From Pseudomonadota bacterium (GTDB taxonomy: Bacteria; Pseudomonadota; Gammaproteobacteria; UBA9214), in assembly GCA_029287615.1 (NCBI GenBank), contig JARFQV010000357.1, positions 1-40,874 of the forward strand: a stretch of DNA of 40,874 nt, in the 5' to 3' direction. Positions 29,757 to 38,833 of this stretch are shown here, piece after piece. Position numbers and translations under genes: made by a program. Position 1 is the stretch's first letter. Each line of letters starts with the position of its first letter. The notes beneath the pieces were generated by a model. The model was given only the letters and a program-made list of their open reading frames with translations. It searched no databases and was not told the origin of the DNA.

Positions 29757-31070
29757 ATGATACGTACGGTATCACCACCCTTTGATACCCTGCAGGAGTG
29801 GCTGGCCTGGCAGGAGACACTCCATCCCAGGGCCATCGATCCCGGACTGGAACGCATTGCAGCAGTGGCCGGAAGAATGCAACTGCTCACACCGGAGTAT
29901 GCCGTTGTTACCGTTGCCGGAACGAACGGAAAGGGTTCCTGCGTCGCCTTCCTCGAATCTATCCTGCTTTGTGCCGGTTACCGTGTCGGCGCCTATACCT
30001 CGCCACATCTTTTGCGCTATAACGAGCGAGTGAGAATCGAGGGTGGTGAGGCCGGGAATGCAGCATTGTGCAATGCCTTTCAGAGAATAAACGAGGCAAG
30101 AGACGGAATTTCCCTTACCTATTTTGAATTCTCGACACTGGCCGCGCTGTACCTGTTTCGCCAGGAACGGGTTGACATTGCACTCCTGGAGGTCGGGTTG
30201 GGCGGGCGACTTGATGCGGTCAATGTAGTAGACCCGGACGTTGCCTTGCTTGCTGGCATCGATTTGGATCATACGGACTGGCTGGGAGAGAGCAGGGAAC
30301 AGATCGGTTGGGAAAAAGCAGGCATTATGCGGGCGGGCAAGGCTGCTGTGTGTGGAGATCCTGAGCCTCCGCAGAGTGTATCGAAGCATGCCGTGGAAAT
30401 CGGTGCAAGGCTGTTCCGCGCAGGACCGGATTTTAAGGCTGTCCGGGATGGGGAGAAATGGAACTGGGAGGGTCCGGAGACGCGCTACACCGATCTCCCT
30501 TTACCCGCTCTGCAGGGCGTACATCAACTGCGGAATGCGGCCGCTGTCATTATGGCGCTCGAATTGCTGGCGGATCGTTATCCGGTGGCGAGGGAATGTC
30601 TGCTTGCCGGGTTGAGCAGGACAAGCCTGCCTGGTCGCTTCCAGATTATACCCGGAGATGTGGAACTGATACTGGACGTGGCGCATAATGTACAGGCAGC
30701 CGCCACACTGGCAGAGACTCTCGGAACCAGACCCTGTGCGGGTCGAACATCTATTGTACTGGGCATGCTTGCGGACAAGGATATTGACGGATTTGTCGAG
30801 GCGCTGGCACCACAGGCCGATTGCTGGCATTTTGCAAGCCTCCCCGTTGAGCGGGGGCTTGATGCAGCGGCGCTGGTCGGTCAGACAGGCAGGTGTGTCA
30901 GCTGGCCTGTGAAGTGCCATGAATCTGTCTATCTGGCCTACCTCGATGCCATGCAAGACGCCAGGGCGGGAGACAGGATTGTGGTTTGCGGCTCTTTCCA
31001 TACCGTAGCAGAGTTGCTTATGATGAAGGATAATCAGGAGGATCCCGATAACGGATGGAACAAAAACTGA
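29757..31070 (+). CDS. folC: Bifunctional dihydrofolate synthase/folylpolyglutamate synthase
   Basis: FolC adds glutamate to dihydropteroate and extends polyglutamate tails on folates. The 437-residue Mur-ligase-type protein has the ATP-binding loop GTNGKGS (residues 55-61), TSPHLLRYNERVRI, EVGLGGRLDAVN, and the later motifs LDHTDWLG and LDVAHN. ATG 29757 is the first family-consistent start. The last 16 nt overlap the DedD-like gene. Confidence 0.96.
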   Translation: MIRTVSPPFDTLQEWLAWQETLHPRAIDPGLERIAAVAGRMQLLTPEYAVVTVAGTNGKGSCVAFLESILLCAGYRVGAYTSPHLLRYNERVRIEGGEAGNAALCNAFQRINEARDGISLTYFEFSTLAALYLFRQERVDIALLEVGLGGRLDAVNVVDPDVALLAGIDLDHTDWLGESREQIGWEKAGIMRAGKAAVCGDPEPPQSVSKHAVEIGARLFRAGPDFKAVRDGEKWNWEGPETRYTDLPLPALQGVHQLRNAAAVIMALELLADRYPVARECLLAGLSRTSLPGRFQIIPGDVELILDVAHNVQAAATLAETLGTRPCAGRTSIVLGMLADKDIDGFVEALAPQADCWHFASLPVERGLDAAALVGQTGRCVSWPVKCHESVYLAYLDAMQDARAGDRIVVCGSFHTVAELLMMKDNQEDPDNGWNKN

Positions 31071-31660
31071 AACAGCGCCTGGTGGGGGCACTGGTACTTG
31101 CGAGTCTGGCGGTAATCTTTATCCCGATTATCCTGGAAGGACCGGAGGATAAATGGACACCGCGCGAGAGTGATATTCCTGTACCACCCCGGCCCAAGTT
31201 CAAGGCAAGCATAGAACCTTCCGGAGAGATTGCGCCAGTACCTGATCGACCCATTCGCAGCGTGGTAATGGATGATGAGGAAACCGTTGCTGATGAAACG
31301 GTCGCAGAAAAACCGCCTCTGGAAACCGGAACAGAGTCCGAGGCAATACCGGAGAAGTCTGCAGAACCTTCTGTTTCGGAGGCGGAATCAGACATAAAAA
31401 TGCCAGAGACACCGGCGCAAGGGCTTGGTGCATGGGTAATACAGGTAGGCAGTTTCAATCAGTCAGACAATGCCCGAAAACTCCGGGACCGGTTGCGTTC
31501 GGCCGGATATGATACCTTTATCGAAAGGGTCGAAACACCAAAAGGAGTGGTATTTCGGGTGCGTGTAGGTCCTTTTCTGGAAAGAAACCGGGCTGAATCT
31601 CTTCGTGATACCATCAACAAACAACAAAATCTGAAGGGAATAGTTACCAGTCATTCATAA
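31055..31660 (+). CDS. dedD: DedD-like SPOR-domain inner-membrane protein
   Basis: DedD-type proteins bind denuded septal peptidoglycan and help cell division. The 201-residue protein has a short cytoplasmic start, one membrane helix (about residues 9-27, LVGALVLASLAVIFIPIIL), an acidic Pro/Glu-rich periplasmic linker, and a C-terminal SPOR domain (about residues 125-201) beginning GAWVIQVGSFNQSDNARKLR and containing VRVGPFLERNRAE. It overlaps folC by 16 nt, with AGGAGG inside folC. Position between folC and cvpA is the classical E. coli order. Confidence 0.92.
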   Translation: MEQKLKQRLVGALVLASLAVIFIPIILEGPEDKWTPRESDIPVPPRPKFKASIEPSGEIAPVPDRPIRSVVMDDEETVADETVAEKPPLETGTESEAIPEKSAEPSVSEAESDIKMPETPAQGLGAWVIQVGSFNQSDNARKLRDRLRSAGYDTFIERVETPKGVVFRVRVGPFLERNRAESLRDTINKQQNLKGIVTSHS

Positions 31661-31759
31661 TCCATGGTGACCGGGATGGTCAATCTGGTAGTATAATCAG
31701 CCTGGAGGCGTTTCATTTTTACCGGGGGGGCTACCCCCGAAGGCACGGGGTATTCCATT

Positions 31760-32251
31760 ATGGCATGGGTCGATATACTAATTCTGGGCATCGTTGTACT
31801 GTCCGCGGTTCTCAGCCTTTGGCGTGGTTTTATCATGGAGGCGCTCTCTCTCGCCACCTGGTTAATCGCCCTCTGGGTTGCCATGACCTTTTATGAACAA
31901 CTCTCGGTTCATGCCACTGACTGGATCCAGACGCCATCAATCGCCAAGGCAACTGCCTTCGCTCTTTTGTTTGTCAGTGTTCTGGTGGCCGGAGCAGTAA
32001 TCAACTACCTGATCAATGAGTTGATCTCGAAGACTGGGTTTACCGGCACGGACCGGATGCTGGGTGTTGTATTCGGCGTAACGCGCGGTGCAGCCATTGT
32101 GGTTATTCTGGTCCTGATGGCAGGGATGACGGCACTGCCAGAGGATCCCTGGTGGCAACAATCACAATTGCTGGGCTATTTTCAGGATATGGCGATCTGG
32201 ATGCGCGGTTATTTGCCCGAGAAGATTGCCGATAATATCAATTATGGATAG
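31760..32251 (+). CDS. cvpA: CvpA family membrane protein
   Basis: CvpA is a small inner-membrane protein needed for colicin V production and tied to envelope homeostasis; its molecular role is not settled. The 163-residue protein starts MAWVDILILGIVVLSAVLSL and has about four membrane helices plus the conserved WRGFIMEALSLATWL and DRMLGVVFGVTRGAAIV segments. It precedes purF as in E. coli, but the spacer is long (298 nt). A TATAAT (31692-31697) lies upstream without a clear -35. Confidence 0.93.
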   Translation: MAWVDILILGIVVLSAVLSLWRGFIMEALSLATWLIALWVAMTFYEQLSVHATDWIQTPSIAKATAFALLFVSVLVAGAVINYLINELISKTGFTGTDRMLGVVFGVTRGAAIVVILVLMAGMTALPEDPWWQQSQLLGYFQDMAIWMRGYLPEKIADNINYG

Positions 32252-32549
32252 CCGTTGATCTGCACTGGGGCGAGTCCTTATACCGCAACACGATGTCCTG
32301 CTTCCTGCGGCACAGGTCTTTACCCGTGTATTGTCGGAATTACACAACATGATCCCCCTGCAACGAAAAATGGTTTTGACAAGATTCGCGGAAGCAAATT
32401 TCCGACCCTGCGGGATAGCCTCGCTGTGGATGAGTCCGGTGGATGAGACAAACGATCCGGATCCCTCCGTTGACTTCCCGATCCGCGGCGTAAAATCCGG
32501 GCAATTTGTACCATTCCGGTTGCAGTAATACCGGAAGTCAGGTTAGATC
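32252..32549. other. 298-nt cvpA-purF gap with candidate purF promoter
   Basis: No convincing gene lies here. The best promoter match is TTGACT (32470-32475) and TAAAAT (32491-32496), with a short 15-nt spacer, about 54 nt before the purF ATG. A stretch near 32358-32377 (CAACGAAAAATGGTTTTGAC) has weak two-fold symmetry reminiscent of a PurR operator but does not fit the consensus well. The length of the gap suggests purF has its own promoter. Confidence 0.3.
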
Positions 32550-34061
32550 ATGTGCGGAATTATTGGCATTGTTGCTTCCTCTCCTGTCAATCAGTCTATC
32601 TATGACGGATTGACTGTCCTGCAGCACCGCGGTCAGGATGCTGCCGGTATAATGACCTGTGATAATGGTCGTCTGCATCTTCGCAAGGCCAATGGTCTTG
32701 TGCGTGATGTATTCCATACCCGCCACATGCTGCGTCTGCAGGGAACCATGGGTATCGGGCATGTTCGTTATCCCACCGCAGGTTGTGAAAGTTCAGCCGA
32801 GGCTCAACCGCTTTATGTGAATTCCCCGTATGGAATCAGTCTGGCCCACAACGGGAACCTGACCAACGCCGATAGCCTCAAGCAGGAACTGTTTCAGGAT
32901 GACCTGCGTCACATCAATACAGAATCCGACTCTGAAATCCTGCTCAATGTGCTTGCCCATGAGCTTGAACGCCAGGGCAAGCTGCGTATGGACATCGAGG
33001 ATATCTTCAAGGCGGTTTCCGGTGTTCACCGGCGTTGCCGTGGCGCCTATGCCGCGGTTGCAATGATTACCGGTTACGGGATCGTCGCGTTTCGTGATCC
33101 CCATGGTATTCGCCCCCTGGTATTTGGTAAACGCGTAACACCTGCTGGCAACGAATACATTGCGGCATCAGAAAGTGTCTCCCTCGATGCGCTCGATTTC
33201 GATCTGCTGCGTGATGTGGCGCCCGGCGAGGCCGTGTTCATGACCATTGACGGAAATATCCATACCCGTCAATGCGCACAGGAAACCATGGCATCACCCT
33301 GTATTTTTGAATACGTTTACCTGGCCAGACCGGATTCGATAATTGATAACATCTCGGTTTACAAGGCACGGCTGCGAATGGGTGAGAAGCTGGCTGAAAA
33401 GATTTGCCGGATCAGGCCGGATCATGATATCGAGGTGGTAATACCCATACCCGATACCAGCCGCACATCCGCCCTGCAGCTGGCCAATAACCTCGGTGTC
33501 AAGTATCGAGAGGGGTTTATCAAAAATCGATATATCGGCCGGACGTTCATCATGCCCGGACAGCAGGAGCGGAAAAAGTCGGTACGACAGAAACTCAATG
33601 CCATCGATCTGGAGTTCAAGGGCAAGAATGTCCTGCTGGTCGATGATTCGATTGTTCGGGGAACGACCTCAAAGCAGATTATCCAGATGGCACGTGATGC
33701 CGGTGCAAGAAGTGTGTACTTCGCATCGGCGGCACCACCAGTGCGCTACCCCAATGTCTATGGTATCGATATGCCCTCCAGTAACGAACTCATCGCGCAT
33801 GAACGAACAGAAGAAGAGGTGAGTGAGGCAATCGGTGCGGACTGGATTATTTTCCAGGAACTTGATGACCTGGTCGATGCGGTTCGCCGTGGGAACCCGG
33901 GGCTGCAGGATTTTGATACCTCGGTATTTACAGGTAGATACGTAACCGGTGATGTCAGCAGTGAATACCTGGACCAGTTACAGCGTCTACGTAGTGACGC
34001 CGTGAAGAAAGAGCGCCGTACGGCAAGGGATCAGGTAATCGATTTGCATAATTCCGCCTGA
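32550..34061 (+). CDS. purF: Amidophosphoribosyltransferase
   Basis: PurF makes phosphoribosylamine from PRPP and glutamine, the committed step of purine synthesis. The 503-residue protein starts MCGIIGIV, so removal of Met exposes the nucleophile Cys2 of the Ntn glutaminase domain. The PRPP-binding loop is [17 protein letters not shown]. It has no propeptide and no Fe-S-type extension, like the E. coli enzyme (505 residues). It is followed by a 381-nt gap with an intrinsic terminator. Confidence 0.97.
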   Translation: MCGIIGIVASSPVNQSIYDGLTVLQHRGQDAAGIMTCDNGRLHLRKANGLVRDVFHTRHMLRLQGTMGIGHVRYPTAGCESSAEAQPLYVNSPYGISLAHNGNLTNADSLKQELFQDDLRHINTESDSEILLNVLAHELERQGKLRMDIEDIFKAVSGVHRRCRGAYAAVAMITGYGIVAFRDPHGIRPLVFGKRVTPAGNEYIAASESVSLDALDFDLLRDVAPGEAVFMTIDGNIHTRQCAQETMASPCIFEYVYLARPDSIIDNISVYKARLRMGEKLAEKICRIRPDHDIEVVIPIPDTSRTSALQLANNLGVKYREGFIKNRYIGRTFIMPGQQERKKSVRQKLNAIDLEFKGKNVLLVDDSIVRGTTSKQIIQMARDAGARSVYFASAAPPVRYPNVYGIDMPSSNELIAHERTEEEVSEAIGADWIIFQELDDLVDAVRRGNPGLQDFDTSVFTGRYVTGDVSSEYLDQLQRLRSDAVKKERRTARDQVIDLHNSA

Positions 34062-34442
34062 AGGCTGGAGGTATCCCCGACTGGTTGACATGCCGTTGTC
34101 GTATGCCTACCCTGTATCAACGGCGCTGATTTGATTTCGGCTTGCGGGCGCCCTACAAGTACAGCTAAGGCAGAATCGCGCCTGCTTTTGCACGATCGGA
34201 AGCGGGTTTTTTTATGCCTTTGGCCGATGCGCCCTTGATACCGCTGGAAACACTTTCCTGTCTCATCATCAGCGATCGTGTTAACCATGAGTTGCAGGAA
34301 ACAGTCGTTGGCGCTTTCAGTGTTATGTGATTCGAAACCGCTTCTGCAATCACAAGCTGATCCAGGTTTCTGATCGGGTTTTCTGCAGGTACGTAAAACC
34401 GGGACTCGTCGCTACCTGCTACCGGGTAGCTGGAGATATGCG
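34062..34442. other. 381-nt purF-metZ intergenic region
   Basis: Apart from the terminator at 34181-34213, I see no supported gene. Short frames here lack ribosome-binding sites. Just before metZ, GCTACC and GGTAGC (about 34409-34430) can form a small stem ending beside CTGGAG, the metZ Shine-Dalgarno. It could affect translation, but I cannot identify a known riboswitch. The metZ promoter must lie in this region and is not obvious. Confidence 0.35.
34181..34213 (+). terminator. Intrinsic terminator downstream of purF
   Basis: CCTGCTT (34181-34187) and AAGCGGG (34200-34206) pair over 7 bp with one G-T pair around a 12-nt loop and are followed by seven T (34207-34213). This is the only canonical Rho-independent terminator I see in the window. 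It lies about 120 nt after the purF stop. Confidence 0.65.
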
Positions 34443-35645
34443 ATGTCAGCCGATAACCCGGAACATCCGGGCTTTGCCACTCTTGCCGTTCGCGCAGGCC
34501 AGCAGCGTACGCCGGAAGGTGAACATGCAGAGCCGATCTTTCCCACCTCCAGTTATGTATTTAGCAGTGCCGCTGAAGCGGCGGCACGCTTTTCGGGGGA
34601 GCAGGCAGGGAATATCTATTCCCGTTTTACCAATCCTACTGTACGCACATTCGAGCAGCGACTGGCGGCACTCGAAGGCGGGGAAAGCTGTGTGGCAACC
34701 TCTTCAGGGATGTCAGCTATACTCTCCACCTGTCTGGGCCTGCTGAAGTCCGGAGATCATATCGTTTCCTCGAGGAGTATCTTCGGAACCACGACCGTCC
34801 TGTTAACAAATTATCTGGCACGTTTCGGTGTCGATACCACATTCGTCTCCCTGTCCGACCTGTCGTCATGGGAGCAGGCTGTCCGGAGTGAAACCCGTCT
34901 GTTTTTTCTGGAGACACCCTCGAATCCACTGACTGAACTGGCGGACATCCGTGCTCTGGCGACCCTGGCCCGGGCGAATGATTGCCTGCTGGTTGTGGAT
35001 AATTGTTTTTGCACTCCTGCCCTGCAGAAGCCACTCGACCTGGGCGCGGATATTGTGATTCATTCCGCTACCAAGTATCTCGATGGACAGGGGCGCTGTA
35101 TCGGTGGTGCAGTCGTAGGCGATGCAGAGCGTGTAGGTACAGACATCTTTGGCGTTCTGCGTACAGCCGGACCAACCATGAGTCCTTTCAATGCCTGGGT
35201 ATTTCTGAAGGGGCTGGAGACGCTGGAGCTGCGGATGCATGCGCACAGTGCCAGTGCGCAGCTGTTATCGCGCTGGCTCGAGGAACAGCCGGAAGTCAGA
35301 CGGGTTTATCATCCGGGGCTTGACTCCCACCCGCAGCATGATCTCGCAGCAGTGCAACAAAAGAATTCTGGCGGAATTGTCTCGTTTGAGCTGGAGGGCG
35401 GCAAGGACGCGGCATGGGCGTTCATCGATGCTACCCGGATTTTTTCCATTACCGCCAACCTGGGTGATACGAAGAGCACCATTACTCATCCTGCGACTAC
35501 GACACACGGGCGGCTTACCCCCGAGCAGAGGGACGAGACCGGGATATCGGATGGTTTAATCAGACTGGCAATCGGTCTTGAAACAGTGGCTGATCTGCAA
35601 GCCGATTTGTGGCGCGGATTCAATCAACTGCGAAGCGATCAGTGA
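34443..35645 (+). CDS. metZ: O-succinylhomoserine sulfhydrylase
   Basis: MetZ uses pyridoxal phosphate to form homocysteine directly from O-succinylhomoserine and sulfide, which suits a sulfide-rich or sulfur-oxidising lifestyle. The 400-residue protein has TLAVRAGQQRTPEGEHAEPI, YSRFTNPTVRTFE, SSGMSAI, and the cofactor lysine K211 in HSATKYLDGQGR. The purF-metZ linkage and the sequence favour MetZ over cystathionine gamma-synthase (MetB), but the substrate is inferred. CTGGAG lies upstream of ATG 34443. It converges on lpxH. Confidence 0.92.
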   Translation: MSADNPEHPGFATLAVRAGQQRTPEGEHAEPIFPTSSYVFSSAAEAAARFSGEQAGNIYSRFTNPTVRTFEQRLAALEGGESCVATSSGMSAILSTCLGLLKSGDHIVSSRSIFGTTTVLLTNYLARFGVDTTFVSLSDLSSWEQAVRSETRLFFLETPSNPLTELADIRALATLARANDCLLVVDNCFCTPALQKPLDLGADIVIHSATKYLDGQGRCIGGAVVGDAERVGTDIFGVLRTAGPTMSPFNAWVFLKGLETLELRMHAHSASAQLLSRWLEEQPEVRRVYHPGLDSHPQHDLAAVQQKNSGGIVSFELEGGKDAAWAFIDATRIFSITANLGDTKSTITHPATTTHGRLTPEQRDETGISDGLIRLAIGLETVADLQADLWRGFNQLRSDQ

Positions 35646-35712
35646 TATTTGATTCCCCGATGCAGGCAAGGCCGGGAAGGGTAGGGGAGCGTGAACACCT
35701 GTCCGACCGGTA

Positions 35713-35737
35713 CCAATGTAACGGGTATCGTTATTGG
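35713..35737. terminator. Hairpin in the metZ/lpxH convergent gap
   Basis: CCAATGTAACG (35713-35723) pairs with CGTTATTGG (35729-35737) over 9 bp with a 2-nt bulge and a 5-nt loop. It lies midway between the ends of two convergent genes and may serve both as a stop signal, though no T-run follows. Confidence 0.4.
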
Positions 35738-35761
35738 CAGGCTGGAATAAAAGTATCCGGG

Positions 35762-36490
35762 CTAGTTTTCAGGCAGGATATAGCTCCGGCAGTCATTTTC
35801 CGTACATTCAAGATAATTGCCGTTTTCGTACCAGTCACCAAGTACGTAGCGCCGGGCCGGTGAGCCATCGATACTCAGCTCATGGATTGCCGGACGATGG
35901 GTATGTCCGTGAATCAGGCGACGGGTGTCGCTGACAGTCATGATATCAATCACTGCCTGCTGGTTCACATCCATGATCGCCTCCGGTTTTTCGCGTGATA
36001 AATCCCGACTGTTTTCCCTGATTTCTCCGACAAAAGCACGTCTTTCCTGCAGGGATTTGGCCATGAAGGCGGCCTGGATAACAGGATCACGGACCCGGCT
36101 CCGGTATGCCTGGTACTCGGTGTCATCCGTACACAGCGTATCCCCATGCATGAGCAGGGTTGGTTGCCCGTAGAGGTCGATGATCGTCGGGTCTTCCAGC
36201 AACGTACACCCGGTCCGTTCCGCAAACTGCTTGCCCACCAGAAAGTCACGATTGCCGGACATGAAGAAGACCGGGATGTTACTGCGCGTGCATTCCGCGA
36301 GGGCATCCATGACGATAGCGTTCATTGCTTCGGTGTCATCATCACCGATCCATACCTCGAACAGGTCACCCAGGATGTAGAGGCCATCTGAATCCCGGAC
36401 CCGGCCGTGTAGAAAATCCACAAAAAGTTCCGTCGTGGCCGGGCGTCCGGGATCCAGATGCAGGTCTGAAATGAAGAGCGTGGTGCGCAT
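35762..36490 (-). CDS. lpxH: UDP-2,3-diacylglucosamine diphosphatase
   Basis: LpxH hydrolyses UDP-2,3-diacylglucosamine to lipid X in lipid A synthesis at the inner membrane. The 242-residue protein is a calcineurin-type metallophosphoesterase with all metal-binding motifs: ISDLHLD (Asp9, His11), LGDLFEVWIGDDD, SGNRDFL, LMHGDTLC and HGHTHRPA. It starts 17 nt after the cyclophilin gene on the same strand, the conserved ppi-lpxH pair. Its TAG stop lies in GGGCTAG. Confidence 0.96.
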   Translation of the reverse strand: MRTTLFISDLHLDPGRPATTELFVDFLHGRVRDSDGLYILGDLFEVWIGDDDTEAMNAIVMDALAECTRSNIPVFFMSGNRDFLVGKQFAERTGCTLLEDPTIIDLYGQPTLLMHGDTLCTDDTEYQAYRSRVRDPVIQAAFMAKSLQERRAFVGEIRENSRDLSREKPEAIMDVNQQAVIDIMTVSDTRRLIHGHTHRPAIHELSIDGSPARRYVLGDWYENGNYLECTENDCRSYILPEN

Positions 36491-36507
36491 TCCTCACACA
36501 GCGCGAC

Positions 36508-37101
36508 CTACTCCACGACAGTCACCTTTTCGATAATCACCTCATCGACCGGTACATCGCCATGTCCACCCTTGTTTGCGGTTGGCACGGCCTCGATCGC
36601 CTTAACGACATCCATGCCATCGACCACCTTGCCAAAAACGGCATATCCCCAGCCCTGACCCGTGGGTGCAGTGTGGTTCAGGAAGGTATTGTCCTTTACG
36701 TTGATGAAGAATTGCGCAGTAGCCGAGTTCGGGTCAGATGTCCTGGCCATGGCGATGGTACCGTTTTGATTACCCAGACCGTTATCGGCTTCGTTCTTGA
36801 TCGGAGCATTGGTTGACTTCTGCTTCATGTCCGGTTCGAATCCACCTCCCTGGATCATGAAGCCGGGGATTACCCGGTGAAAGATTGTGCCGTCGTAAAA
36901 ACCGGCCTTGGCATATTCCACGAAATTGGCAACGGTGACGGGTGCCTTTTCGGCATCCAGTTCCAGCACGATGTCTCCCTTGCTGGTCTGCATTTTGATA
37001 GTCATTTTACTGGCTCCTGTACTGGTTTCCGCCTCAGCCATGCTGCTCAGCGGATAACATGAAATCAAGGCAACAAGAAGTAAGTGGATGAGTCTTGTCA
37101 T
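36508..37101 (-). CDS. Cyclophilin-type peptidyl-prolyl isomerase with signal peptide
   Basis: Cyclophilins speed cis-trans isomerisation of prolyl bonds. Residues 1-22 form a signal peptide (hydrophobic [15 protein letters not shown], cleavage near SMAEA). Residues 33-197 form the cyclophilin domain with [35 protein letters not shown] and [14 protein letters not shown]. The relatives I recall beside lpxH start near [11 protein letters not shown] and are cytoplasmic (PpiB). Here GGAGG precedes ATG 37101, and a second AGGAG precedes ATG 37005 (Met33), so both exported and cytoplasmic forms may be made. cysS lies divergently. Confidence 0.93.
   Translation of the reverse strand: MTRLIHLLLVALISCYPLSSMAEAETSTGASKMTIKMQTSKGDIVLELDAEKAPVTVANFVEYAKAGFYDGTIFHRVIPGFMIQGGGFEPDMKQKSTNAPIKNEADNGLGNQNGTIAMARTSDPNSATAQFFINVKDNTFLNHTAPTGQGWGYAVFGKVVDGMDVVKAIEAVPTANKGGHGDVPVDEVIIEKVTVVE
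37003..37018 (-). promoter_or_regulatory. Internal ribosome-binding site and start within the cyclophilin gene
   Basis: On the minus strand AGGAG (37018-37014) is followed after 8 nt by the in-frame ATG of Met33 (37005-37003). Initiation here gives a 165-residue cyclophilin without signal peptide. The spacing is ideal and the new N-terminus equals the usual PpiB start. Confidence 0.55.
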
Positions 37102-37312
37102 GATATTGGTGACCTCCTTTCTGGAAGTGCCTAATGATAATGGCTTCCGTACGGGTTACAAGGGCAGATGCGCGGTACCGGATCCGGATCGTCAGTACGG
37201 CTGTGCTCAAAGTGCCCCCTGCTTGTGCAGAACAGGTCTTCCGGTCTGTGGATTTGGTGGAAGCGATCCCTTTCCGTTACCATGAGCGCGGAAATTACCA
37301 GATGAAGCCGGA

Positions 37313-38712
37313 ATGCTGAGGATCTACAACAGTCTGAGCCAGAAAAAGGAACCTTTCGTCCCGATCGAGGCGGGCAAGGTACGTATCTATGTCTGTGGAA
37401 TGACGGTCTACGACTATTGTCATCTCGGGCATGCCCGTGTTCTGGTGGTCTTTGATGTCGTGGTGCGCTACCTGCGGGCAGCGGGTTTCGATGTTACCTA
37501 TGTTCGTAATATCACGGATATCGATGACAAGATTATCCAGAGGGCCAGCGAAAAGTGTGAATCGATTCAGGAGCTGACTGAGCGCTTCATCGGTTTTATG
37601 CATGAAGATGCGGCGGCGCTGGGCGTGCGCGAGCCTGACCTGGAGCCCCGTGCAACCACTTCGATGGAAGTTATTATCGGCCTGATCGGGGGGCTGATCG
37701 AAAAGGGATATGCCTATCCGGGTGGGAATGGTGATATCTATTATGACGTCAGCAGGTTCGATGACTACGGAAAATTGTCAGGGAAAAGACTCGATGATTT
37801 ACGGGCGGGCGCCCGCGTAGAGGTTAATGAGGCCAAGGAGGATCCACTCGATTTCGTGCCTGGAAGGCGGCGAAGCCCGGAGAGCCGAGCTGGCCCTCGC
37901 CCTGGGGTGACGGGCGTCCTGGCTGGCACATCGAGTGCTCCGCCATGTCCACGCATTGCCTCGGGCCACACTTCGATATTCATGGAGGTGGCATGGACCT
38001 GCAGTTCCCGCATCATGAAAACGAGATCGCCCAGTCAGAGGGCGCTTATGGTGAAAAATTCGTCAACTACTGGATGCATAACGGTTTCGTCAAGGTTGAT
38101 GAAGAGAAGATGTCGAAGTCGCTGGGTAATTTCTTCACTGTGCGCGAGATCCTGACGCGCTATCGTCCGGAGGAAGTCCGTTATTTCATCCTCGGTAGTC
38201 ATTATCGCAGCCCGCTGAATTATACGGATGATAACCTGGACAAGGCGAGGGCGGCACTGACCCGACTCTATACAACCCTGCGGAGCGTACCGGCGACAGA
38301 TTCCGAATCAGGGGATGGCCCCTACCACCAGGCATTTCGGGATGCGATGGATGACGACTTCAATACTCCGGAGGCACTGGCGGTCTTGTTCCAGTTATCA
38401 CATGAGGTCAACCGACTGCGAGAAGCTTCTCCGCAGCAGGCGGGTGAACTGGCGGCCATAATGCGACAGCTGGGTGGCGTACTCGGTATCCTGGGTGATG
38501 AGCCGGAGAGGTATCTGCAGGGGAAAACCTCGCAGGGTCAGGCAGGTGGTGCGGGGCCGCAAGAGATGGAAATCGAGGCCATGATAGAACGTCGACTGGT
38601 AGCCCGCAAAAGCAAGGACTGGAGCGAGGCGGATCGTATCCGGGATGAACTGGAGGCGCTCGGAATTGTACTGGAAGACGGACCTGAGGGCACCAGCTGG
38701 CGAAGGGTTTGA
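37313..38712 (+). pseudogene. cysS: Cysteinyl-tRNA synthetase with a single-base frameshift
   Basis: CysRS charges tRNA-Cys. The first frame (from ATG 37313) holds the zinc Cys and substrate motif [17 protein letters not shown] (HIGH variant HLGH) and runs correctly to DPLDFV (Val codon 37856-37858). From TGG 37861 the homologous sequence continues one frame over ([18 protein letters not shown], then [20 protein letters not shown] and [10 protein letters not shown]) to the normal end at 38712. Only two bases (CC, 37859-37860) stand where a Leu codon is expected, so one base is missing. With it restored the protein has about 466 residues, the family norm. As the gene is normally essential, a sequencing or assembly error is most likely. 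Confidence 0.92.
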
Positions 38713-38792
38713 TCTGCCCCCCCTGACCGGAAAATCCGGTAGTGAATCTTCCCGCGCGCCCTTGTCACCGAAACCCCGTCCCCACAGGAATT

Positions 38793-38833
38793 CCCGTTTC
38801 TGGCTCGTCATCGCGGTGAGAAATCCGGGCTAG
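38793..38833. repeat. Repeat copy 2 at the cysS/folD convergent junction
   Basis: The stretch 38812-38833 matches 10185-10206 at 20 of 22 positions and, like it, ends in the CTAG that forms the stop of a minus-strand gene (folD). The opposite arm is degraded: CCCGTTTCT (38793-38801) still pairs with AGAAA and CGGG (38819-38829) over 9 bp with a 2-nt bulge around a 17-nt loop. Confidence 0.6.

Noticed and set aside
31723-31739. GC hairpin before cvpA as a terminator
   Set aside because: The stem CGGGGG/CCCCCG is only 6 bp and the T-run precedes it rather than follows it in the transcribed direction.
32358-32377. PurR-type operator before purF
   Set aside because: The match to the consensus is poor and asymmetric, and no PurR gene can be checked here. 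It is noted only within the gap entry.
34165-34353. 62-codon minus-strand frame in the purF-metZ gap
   Set aside because: It has no Shine-Dalgarno, crosses the purF terminator on the opposite strand, and shows no recognisable protein character.
37850-37870. Programmed ribosomal frameshift in cysS
   Set aside because: No slippery A/T heptamer and no conserved precedent for recoding in cysS. A missing base explains the data more simply.
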